Assembly (NCBI GenBank): GCA_031216915.1
Contig: CM062291.1
Span: 37,700,484 to 37,764,483, forward strand
Direction of reading: 5' to 3'
DNA from: Pictodentalium vernedei
Lineage: Eukaryota > Mollusca > Scaphopoda > Dentaliida > Dentaliidae
DNA: 64,000 nucleotides
Shown here: positions 55,320 through 64,000 of the stretch, in pieces
Position numbering within the stretch: the stretch's first letter is position 1
How the letters are laid out: each line of letters opens with the position of its first letter
Notes under the pieces: generated by a model
What the model was told of the DNA's origin: nothing
Database searches by the model: none
The model's input: only the letters and a program-made list of their open reading frames with translations
Made by a program: the position numbers and the translations under genes

Positions 55320-56150
55320 TTACAAGTTGACCAGCCACTGGTACGAGCTTCCGACCTTGGGTACGAGTTGTCCAATTGTGAGTACAAGTCGTCCCCAATT
55401 TTGGGAACGACTTCACTGATATGAGTTGCCATGGAAACGCATTGTCGAGAAACCTTTCGGTCAAAACGTCCCCACCAGTTCTCAAAACCGCCCCACTCAT
55501 TGGCCAAAACAGCCCCACTCTCATTGGTCAAAACGGCACCTGCCGATAGTACAGTGGAATCTTGTTAATTGAATATCCACTTTGTCAGAAAAATCTATAT
55601 TCAATTAACAGGAGTATACAATTAACAGGACTGGGCCATTTTCCTATCTAATAGTGATAAATTGACTATTTATTCTATTATATCTTGTTTGACAGAGCTC
55701 ATTCAGCTCGGCAAAAAAAAATATAATAGGTTAAATACCAAAATTGGGTGTACAGAGGCTAAAAGGTATATCAATGTGGGAATTTGCTGGTTGTCAAAAT
55801 AATTCTTCGACAGACTGCAAGATTTTTTATTCAATTAAGAGAAGTTTACTTTTCAACACATATGCAATTAACAGGTCAAATTTGTACTGAATGTATACTG
55901 AATGGTTTTGTGGTCATCATTTATATTTGATTAACTGGAATATATAATTAAGTGATGCCCAATTAAGTGGACTCCACTGTATGATGTTACTGACCGGAGT
56001 AGGGACGTTTTCACACAAGTTGGCCAATGCGTGAAACATATTGTCCTCTGGAGTTGGTCACAATGGCCCCAATTTTGGTAAAAATGTCGCTGCTAGTTGA
56101 CTAAAACAGCCCCACTCATTGGTCAAAACACAGTCTACAATGTACTTTTC
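55320..56150. repeat. Degenerate minisatellite of GGTCAAAACGGCCCC-like units, split by a MITE
   Basis: Units such as GGTCAAAACGTCCCCACC, GGCCAAAACAGCCCCACTC and GGTCAAAACGGCACC at 55460-55545, and TGGTCACAATGGCCCCAATT and TGACTAAAACAGCCCCACTC at 56050-56130, share a roughly 20-30-bp rhythm. The pogo-like MITE at 55552-55979 separates the two blocks. Confidence 0.6.
55552..55979. mobile_element. Pogo/Tigger-like MITE (copy 2)
   Basis: Ends CAGTGGAATCTTGTTAATTG and CCCAATTAAGTGGACTCCACTG with TA on both sides. The interior matches copy 1 inverted (for example CTTGTTTGACAGAGCTCATT near 55683), with a degraded hairpin right arm. Confidence 0.8.
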
Positions 56151-56589
56151 AAAATCAGCCATGATCATGACTCGCAATGTCGTTGTACAAATCATGGTAG
56201 AATGCCACTTACCACTGCATTGCAGATTTTCTTCATGCCCACAATTTTCTGGGACAACGAGACTCACATGTGTATATCACATCAAAATTAGCCTCGGCTG
56301 GGCGGTCGGCAGTATCGTGGTAAAACACACGATAGAGTACCACATTTTTTTAACACTACAATGACTATTCCGTAATTGGCTAAGTTAATAAATAAATACC
56401 ACAAGTTGCCTGGGGTGCCATGTTTATCAAAATTAGCCTCGACAATCGGCAATATCGTGGTAGAACCCATGCTAGATTGCCGCATGTTTAACAACTACAT
56501 TGCCTATTGCCGTGCCTAATTCCTGGGGAAGCCATGTTTACCAAAATTAGGTGTGAGGATCCGGGTCTTTTGGGTCTTTTAAAAAGTCA

Positions 56590-57365
56590 TTTGACCACAT
56601 GTTTTTGAACATAAGAGAAGTCGTCCCAAACAAAGTCGATCCCCGAGAGAAGTCAGCACAAAACAAATTGGCCCACAAGACGCATGTATGAGGTTTCCAG
56701 GCTGGTTGAGCATATACTGCAATCGAAACTGGCGAGCAGGAGTTAGCGTGAAAAGATCACTGCAGGGGTTACAATATAAAGAACTTTGAAAAGTACCTAG
56801 ATGGCACCTTTGGGGGTCACTACTGTTCAAACTGAGATCAAGATCACTGGAGCTTAGGGGGGAAATTGGGAGAGATGGGGAAAAGGGATGCCAAATGTGG
56901 CACTCTGGAGTAGTGAAGACCCTGGGACATTTTCTCTTGGAATGCCCATAGTATATACCTCATAGATTAAAATTTACTGGAAGAATAATAAAGAAATGGG
57001 GTGGAGAAACAAAGGATAGATGGCTGAGGGGGGGGGGGGGGGGGACACGAGGGACAGGGTAGGAGTGCTGATCTGATTGAAGAAGTTGAAAAAGGGGAAG
57101 TGAGGGACACTATTAAACACTTTATATCTGAATGCTGGGAGGAGAGGAGGGGGTGAGGGGCAGAGGGAATGATGGCCTTCTCTTATGAGAACAGCCACAA
57201 ATCAGTGGATGGCCAAAGAGTTATTATTATTAAGAGAAGTCGGCCCCATACAAAGTCATCCCACGAGAGAAGTCGGCCCAAAACAAAGACAACCCGAAAA
57301 AGAAGTTGGCCCAAGGGAGAGGTTGGCCCCAAACAAAGTTGGCCCATGGGAGGAGTCGAAAAATG
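56590..57365. repeat. AGAAGTCGGCCC minisatellite split by a LINE fragment
   Basis: Units AGAAGTCGTCCCAAACAAAG and AGAAGTCAGCACAAAACAAA lie at 56619-56680; AGAAGTCGGCCCCATACAAA, AGAAGTCGGCCCAAAACAAA and AGAAGTTGGCCCAAGG lie at 57235-57330. The intervening 56690-57230 is LINE-derived. Confidence 0.65.
56690..57230 (+). mobile_element. LINE 3' fragment
   Basis: One frame reads LRSRSLELRGEIGRDGEKGC, then HSGVVKTLGHFLLECP, a stop, then YIPHRLKFTGRIIKKWG. The HFLLECP-Y-R motif with preceding Cys is typical of the C-terminal region of several non-LTR reverse transcriptases. The 3' end is (ATT)n (TTATTATTATTAAG). Stops and indels show decay; the clade is not resolved. Confidence 0.65.
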
Positions 57366-57539
57366 ACATGGGTGGGTCCCGAAAGCATGCAATGTTGCGT
57401 AGACTTTTAAAAGTGCAGTTTCTACATGGCTTTTTATTATGCTATAGTCTCACCATTTATGGATTGATCAGTATACAATTTGACATCCAGGCGTAATTTG
57501 ACAAGGATATTGACATGGCTTGGGTCCCAACTGCATTCA

Positions 57540-58740
57540 ATGTTGTGTTAATCCCTTTACCAGTGCAGTTTCGAAAGTGTCAATGACACTGTAGCTTATC
57601 TTGATCTTATGGTATATTTCTAAGAGTAATGTTATAATTACTTAACTTACGTAACATTTAAGTAAATTGCGCCATAATTATTGACTTTTTTTTGGTAATT
57701 CCATTAAAATTGGAGTGAAAAATATATGTCTGAAGCAGCAATGCTACATTGGTTGACTCTTAGTTTTCGACCCCATTCAAGGCTAATCTACCAGTGAAAC
57801 TACCCATCTCAGACCAAGTTGGTCAAAATTGGAAGAAAAATGACACAGCTGCAGCAGCCATGCTACCATTGGCTGATTTGAAGCCAACCATTATGAAAAG
57901 TACTGATAAAACTAAACCTGCATATGAAATTTCGTTGAAATTGGGAGAAAAAAAATCATGGCTGAAGCAGCCATGCTACCATTGGCGGATTTGAAGTCAA
58001 ACTTTAGGAAAAGTAGTCATGGTTGAAACAAAAAAAAAACAACTTGCATATCAAATTTCATCAAGTGGGCAAAATATATACACATTTAAAATGTACTTGC
58101 TGATCTAAACACTCGCAGTCATAACAGTGTCCTACATGCCTGAAATATCATATTACATTCACCACACAAAGACAATTTCTTTCAGCGTATTATTGTCTTT
58201 TTCATCCAAATGTGGTATAACAAAAATAAGATAAAACAACTTCACCCCTCAATTCACCCACCCTGGGGGCAACCACGATCAAAATAGGAAGGTCTCATCT
58301 ACTCATCAATCTAAGACAACCTGCCAAATTTCAAGAAATTTGCGTAAGATAACAATTTTTAAAATCAACCCACACTGCGGCTGCTGCAGCAGCCACTGTG
58401 TGCAGCCAACTGAGACCAAAATAGGACGTTCTCATCTGGACATCAACCCGAATATGCAGATGAAATTTCGTGATGATCAGATGAGAACTACGGCCTGTAG
58501 GCTGCGCCATACAAAATTCACGATGGCTGCTGCAGCAGCCAATGTAAGCAGCCAGTCATAACCAAAATATGACGATCTCATCTAGACACCAACGCGAACA
58601 TGCATCTCAAATTTGGTGATGATAGATAAGAACTATGGCCTATAGCCTGTGCCGAACAAATTGTGGACAGACAGACTCACAGACTTCCGCATGCCCCATG
58701 ACAATAGCATAGCTTGACTTTGTCAAGAAAAGCTAAAAAT
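57540..58740 (-). mobile_element. Tandem-core element, ~125-150-bp units
   Basis: On the minus strand the head is TAGCTTTTCTTGACAAAGTC near 58735, followed by a short GTCTGTGAGTCTGTCTGTCC simple repeat. Plus-strand units near 57850, 57970, 58390 and 58525 share GCTGCAGCAGCCA-type or CATGCTACCATTGG strings and ATATCAAATTTC. The far end is not defined. Confidence 0.5.
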
Positions 58741-58920
58741 TGAACTAATAAAAAACAACACAAAGTCTTTTCAAGATACTGTACTTTTAGATTGTCATTA
58801 CCGCAAAGTAGTCATGTATAATTTAAACAAGGGATTCTGCCTTGTTATCAGTTTTTCAACATAAAATTGTTTACCCTACTTAGTAACCCAAAGTGTTCAT
58901 ATGTTAGATACCCATATTGG

Positions 58921-59090
58921 GTACTCAATAATTTATCTATTTATTTATTGGAATTTAAGGTCACTTTCAGCATCTAAGGCTACATCTTACAGAGGCGTAA
59001 TTATAATATCAAGTTTGGTCAATCGTTTATGCCTATCACTGCCCACTTTACAGGGCTTTCAATGCAGGAATTGGTTACTACTGGGCCCAA
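58921..59090 (-). repeat. SINE-like repeat
   Basis: It starts with the T-rich tail TTTATCTATTTATTTATTGG, then AAGGTCACTTTCAGCATCTA and GGTCAATCGTTTATGCC (GATTGAC-type inverted), then GCCCAATTTTATCAATAAAG. Reverse orientation of the 43117 family. Confidence 0.65.
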
Positions 59091-59099
59091 TTTTATCAA

Positions 59100-61266
59100 T
59101 AAAGCAGAACTTGAACAAACTTCAATTTGCCACTTCTAAGAAAATCAAAAATCAAATATCAAAAGATTCTGACAGGAGTAACAGAAAAAAAAGATTTTTT
59201 AAGAATATTTCTCATACTGAACTAAGTTATACATGGGCTCCCATAGGGAGCCCAAAAATAAAAGCTTCTGAAGCAGTGTTTTGGGAGAAGAAGATTCTTC
59301 AACGTTATTCCCATTAGCTACACTGTTAAAAAATGATGACTCGGCACTTTTAGTCCTAGAAAAGAACCTTATGATAAAATTTTTACCATTTTTTTCTTCC
59401 GGTCCTAAGGAAGCTTCACACCATATAAAAATTCTCAGTGCCATGTAGTTCTGGAGATATGGGCATTTAAAAAGAAAAAAATTTTTTAGCTCCTGCAGTT
59501 CCCGTGGGGGACAGGAAAACAATTTTCGGCATAAATTAGGTACTTATGACCCAATAAGCCCTCATATCAAATTTGGTTCAAATCGACTTTTTGGTTTGGA
59601 AAATAAAAATTTTGGTATAATTTGGGCTCCCACAGTGAGCCCAAATATGAACCCAGGTACTTGGCTTTACCAAACTTCACTCTCAGCCCCTAAGAATGCT
59701 GTACATCAAATATCAAAACATTTTGACTGGTGGATCTGAAAAAAAAAAAAAAAAAAAAATTTTTTTTTTTAAAGAATATTCCTCATATTGAACTCACTTC
59801 ATCTCCATTGCCCGCGTGGGGGCACGATGACGCCGTGTACTAAGGCGTACTGCACGTCGATGGTACGCATGTCTTCAACCAATCTAACCCTGCTTGTGCT
59901 ACAGTGCGGAGTTACGATGTTGGGGAGCTGGCAGCTGCTCGTCGTTGCTCGGTGGTTCTCTCCGGGTACTCCGGCTTCCTCCACCCGTAAAACTGTCACG
60001 GTCATGATTAGCCATTGTGCATAAATATGTGACCTTAAACATCAATAAATAAATAAATTCATATTGAACTAAGTTATAATTTGGGCTCCCACAGGGAGAC
60101 CAAATATGAGCCGAAGGACTTGACTTGAACAAACTTGAATCTCACCTCCCTAAGCATACTGTATACCAAATATCAAAAGATTCTGACCGGTGGATGCGAA
60201 GAAGAAGATTTTAAAAGAATATACCTCGTATTGCACTAAGTTACAATTTGGGTTCCCAAAGGGAGTCCAAATATGAACTCAGGGACTTGGCTTGAACAAA
60301 CATCAATCTCACCCCCCTAAGGATGATGCATAGCAAATATCAAAAGATTCTGATTTGTGGATCCGAAGAAGAAGATTTTTAAAATATATCCCTCATACTG
60401 CACTAATTTGAACATTTGGGTTCCCATAGGGAACCCAAATATGGACCGAGGAATTTGATTTCTACAAATATGTGAATCAATGTTCCAAAGATGTTATATG
60501 TAAAATATGAAAGCTTTTAGAGCAGTGGTTTGGAAGAAAACAATTCTTTATTTTTTTCCCATTGCCTACTGTGTTAAAAAATACTGACTCAGCACTTTTT
60601 CAGAGTCCCGAAAAAGTACCCTATGATAAAACCGATAGCAATTTTTTTTTACCAATCCTTTCTGTTGGTCCCAAGAAAGCTTCACACCAAATAAAAATTC
60701 TCACTGCCGTGCAGTTTTTGAGATATAGGCGTTTTAATTTTTTTCTATTTTTAGCTCCTGTGGTTCCCACGGGGCTACAGGAAAAAAAATTTCTGCATAA
60801 ATTAGGTACTTATGACCCAATAAGCCCTCACATAAAATTTGGTTCAAATTGGCCTCTCGGTTTAAAAAATAGAAATTTGGGGTGGGGCCAAAATTTTTGC
60901 TCCTCCCATAACATCGCCAAGTATAGACCTACAAACTTCTCTTGAACAAACTTGAGTCTACACCTCAAAAGGAAGCTGCATACCAAATATCAAGTCTCTG
61001 CTATTGCTGGTTCTTGAGAAGAAGATTTTTTAAGAATTGGAGCATTTTTGCCCCACCCCTCTGCTCAATATGAGCCGAAACCTAATTTGCCCAAAAATCA
61101 AAATGCCGCTATATAACCCCTACTCACATGAAATTTCATTAACATGCGGCCAGTGGTTTGGAAGAAAAAGACCCAAACACCACCTTCACGCCGGACGACG
61201 GACGACGGACGACGGACGAAAAGTGATCAGAAAAGCTCACCCTGACTTTCAGTCAGGTGAGCTAAC
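59100..61266 (-). mobile_element. AGCTCACCTGA-family element (copy 3) with nested SINE
   Basis: The minus-strand start is AGCTCACCTGACTTTCAG-type hairpin DNA at 61242-61266, next to (GTCGTCC)n at 61190-61218. The 5' domain (59330-59610, duplicated at 60560-60900) shares TTATGACCCAATAAGCCCTC with copy 1. Core units of about 160-170 bp follow. A 5'-truncated SINE interrupts at 59795-60058. The 3' terminus (GGCCCC hairpin) is missing. Confidence 0.75.
59795..60058 (+). mobile_element. 5'-truncated SINE with 12-bp target duplication
   Basis: It begins in the body (TTGCCCGCGTGGGGGCACGA) without the tRNA head and runs through GCGTACTGCACGTCGATGGT to AATAAATAAAT. It is flanked by direct repeats TCATATTGAACT at 59783-59794 and 60059-60070, the footprint of target-primed reverse transcription. 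Confidence 0.92.
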
Positions 61267-63190
61267 AAGAGGCCCCACAGGGCCTGAAGTGCTCATCTTG
61301 TACAGAACTCAATTTAAACAGAGTTTGAATGAGTCTACATTAAGCAAGCCATCTCCATAGGCTACACTGTCAATCCTCGAGTCCCTCAGGAGTGACAAAA
61401 ATAATCTGGGCATCATGCCTTTTCTTCAGTTGATCATAAGTAAAATGTAGAGCTCCCCTATGAAGCCCCTTGATACAACCTATGTGGATTAATCTTAGTA
61501 CCTCTAGAGGGTACTGAATACAAAATTGTTAATTCTTCAGCAAAATGGCCAATTCTGGCTCCCATAAAGAGCCCAAATATTAACCCAGGCTCTTGATTTG
61601 AACACAGTTAAATCGGACTTCCCTAGAGATGTTGTGTACCGAATATGAAAGCATTCTGACTGTTGGATCTGAAGAAGAGAAACTGTAAAGAAATTTCTTC
61701 GAATTGCACTAATTTCAAATTTGGGCTACCATAGCGAGCCCAAATATTAACCTATGGATCCAATTTGAACAAACTTGAATCTGACCCCCCTATGTTGCAA
61801 GTGAATCTGAAGAAGAAGATTTTTGAAGAAATTCCCTCATATTGTACTAAGTTAAATTTCATGTTCCCATATGGAGCCCAAATACTAACCTAGGCACTCG
61901 AATTGATCAACCTGGAATCTGACCCCCCTAGAGATGTTGTATACCAAATATAAAAGCATTCCGACTGGTGGATCTGAAGAAGAAGATTTTTAAAGAAATT
62001 TCCTCATATTGCACTAAGTAAAAATTTGGGCTACCATAGTGAGCCCAAATATATACCTAGGGATCTGATTCGAACAAACTTGAATCTGACCCCCATAGAG
62101 ATGTTGCATACCAAATATCAAAGCATTCTGACTGATGGATCTGAAGAAGATTTTTTTAAATTACCCTCCATATTGAACAAAGATAAAATTTGGGCTTTCG
62201 TAGGAAGCCCAAATATTAACCTAGGGACTTGCTTTGAACAATTTAGAATCTGACTCTCATAACAATGATGTATACCAAATATTAAAAGATTCTGACTGGT
62301 GGTTCTGAAGAAGAAGATTTTTAAAGAATATTCCCCATATTACCCTATGTTAAAACTTCGGGCTCCTGTAGAGAGCCCAAATATGAACCAATGAGCTTTA
62401 TTTCAACAAACTTTTATCCGACCCCCCTATGAATGCTGTATACCAAATATCAAAAGATTCTGATGATTGGTTCTGGAGAAAAGATTTTTTTAAATTTTTG
62501 CAAATATGCTGACTCAGCATTTTTTCGATGTCCATTACAGAACACCCTAAAAAAAACGATGGCAATTTTATTTTACCATTCAATTCTACTGGTCATAAGG
62601 ATACTTCATACCAAATAAAAGCTCTCTGTTCTGTGGGGTTTGGGAAATATGGGCGTTTGAAAATATTTCTATTTTTAGCTCCCAGAGTTCCCATGGGGAT
62701 GCGGGATTTTTTTTTTTTTTATGGGTCAAGTACTTATGACCCAATACTACCACAAAACAAATTTGGATCATACCGGACCATCGGTTCAGAAAATAGAAAT
62801 TTCGGGCGGGGCCAAAAATCTTACCCCTCCTATTACAAAGCCAAATATTACTTCACGAACTTCGTTTGAACAAACTTGATTCTACACCTCATATGGAAGC
62901 TCCATAGCAAATATCAAGTCATTGTACACACTGGTTCTTGAGAAGATTTTTTAAATATTTTGGAGCATTTTCCCCCACTCCCTCCCTATGGGGCTGGACA
63001 TGCTGAGTTGAACAAAAATGAAATGCCCCTTTGGGACCATCACTCACACAAACTTTCACTTGAATTGGCCCAGTGGCTTTGGAGGAGAAGAGCAAAACAT
63101 GGTGTTGACGGACGACGGACGACAGACGACGGACGGCGGATGGAGAGCGATGAGATTAGCTCAGCCTGACTTTGTCAAGATGAGCTAAAA
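61267..63190 (-). mobile_element. AGCTCACCTGA-family element (copy 4), abutting copy 3
   Basis: The minus-strand start near 63188 is TTAGCTCATCTTGACAAAGT, followed by (GTCGTCC)n at 63105-63140. The 5' domain (62490-63000) and about seven core units (61560-62460) share ATTCTGACTGGTGGATCTGA and AGCCCAAATAT strings. It ends at 61267-61300 with AGCACTTCAGGCCC, a GGCCCTGTGGGGCC hairpin and CTCTTGTT, joined directly to the first base of copy 3. Confidence 0.78.
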
Positions 63191-63439
63191 AAAAGCCTCC
63201 CACCCTCATCACAAAATTGGGGGAAAATTACCTGAGAAACAATTTTTTTCCTCAAGCTTAATATATCTGTTTACATTCATTCATGTGAATATGCACATTT
63301 ATACATGCATTACAAAAATCAGTCATCTGCTTCTATCATTAATATTTTCAGAACTTTGGATAGAATTTGGGTATTAAAAATGCTGATAGGATCACCGATC
63401 CAATGTCGAGTTGTGACAGCACAAAAGTGGGTTTAATCA

Positions 63440-64000
63440 TTATCAACTTATCGTCCCGAAACCAACTGTTTACAATTTACTATGTGAAGGGTCACTATGA
63501 CCTTGACCTTTGACCCAGTGATTCCAAAATAAATAGAACTCTTTCTTGCACCAATGCCAACCTACCTATGAAGTTTCATGAATGTAGGTGGAACCATTGG
63601 CAAATTATCATCTGGAAACCAATTGTTTACGATTTATTATGTTCAAGGTCACTGTGACCTTGGCCTTTGGCCTAGTGAGTCTAAAATACATAGGGGTCTT
63701 CCACTCACCTATGCCAAACTACCTATGAAGTTTCATGAATGTGGGTCAAACCATTATCAAGTTATCATCCGGAAACCAATTGGTTACGATTTAGTATGTT
63801 GAAGGTCACTGTGACCTTGACCTTCCACCTAGCAAGTCCAAAATAAATACGTTTCTTCCTCTCACTGATGCCAACCTACCTATGAAGTTTCATGAACGTG
63901 GGTCAAAACATTATCTAGTTATCATCCGGAAACCAATTGTTTACGATTTACTATGTTGAAGGTCACTGTAACCTTGACCTTTCACCTAGCGAGTCCAAAA
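63440..64000 (+). repeat. Tandem core, ~156-bp units, running off the window
   Basis: Units begin near AACCAATTGTTTACGATTTA at 63461, 63618, 63774 and 63930. Each has AGGTCACTGTGACCTTGACC (variants) and CTACCTATGAAGTTTCATGA. The right end is outside the window. Short open frames repeat the unit and are not genes. Confidence 0.85.

Overview
The window looks like animal nuclear DNA: AT-rich, intron-rich and very dense in short mobile elements. The best guess is a marine invertebrate, probably a bivalve mollusc. The guess rests on several elements with a (GTCC/ACGG)n-like microsatellite next to a tandem core of about 150-170 bp inside inverted-repeat ends, an architecture I associate with the bivalve 'pearl' class, and on tRNA- and 5S-derived SINEs. 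Nothing fixes the species. No prokaryotic features are present.

Genes. (1) At 1150-8919 (+) lie the last five exons of an ABCF1-type ABC-ATPase. They join in frame and carry the second ABC domain's signature, Walker B and H-loop, then the stop codon and an AATAAA at 8980. One of its introns appears to use a GC donor. (2) At 53221-52670 (-) lie the first two coding exons of a secreted or membrane protein: a signal peptide, then one LDL-receptor class A module, joined phase 1-1. The rest should lie to the left, but I found no further exon. (3) A weak two-exon candidate for a small secreted cysteine-containing peptide lies at 42206-43117 (+). No other long open frame looked like a host gene.

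Mobile DNA makes up most of the rest. Hairpin MITEs with TTAA target sites and CCCTTTACC-type termini (piggyBac-like) occur at least nine times. Other foldback MITEs include pogo/Tigger-like ones with TA sites. Two Tc1-like transposons lie in direct tandem (16821-19545) with the same internal damage. A CR1/L2-like LINE (34225-36246) sits inside a SINE and itself contains a MITE. SINEs with tRNA-like heads, and one with a 5S rRNA head, share one body. A second short repeat (starting near GTGGGAACC) shares their 3' tail. Large elements with tandem cores lie at 5.6, 19.8, 21.7, 24, 26.4, 46.7, 47.5, 57.5, 59.1, 61.3 and 63.4 kb; several share subterminal inverted repeats, a 3' hairpin and a CTTGTT end.

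Layout: 1-9 kb ABCF1 3' end with repeat-filled introns; 9-16 kb MITEs and unassigned DNA; 16.8-19.5 kb Tc1 tandem; 19.8-28.7 kb tandem-core elements and nested MITEs; 29-46 kb SINEs, LINE and MITEs; 46.7-51.3 kb tandem-core elements and foldbacks; 52.6-53.3 kb LDLa gene start; an assembly gap at 54225-54324; 55-64 kb repeats to the end. The genes show no sign of acting together. The main story is repeat biology: deep nesting, modular SINE heads, a tandem array with a five-monomer higher-order period, and nuclear-receptor-like palindromes inside a tandem core.
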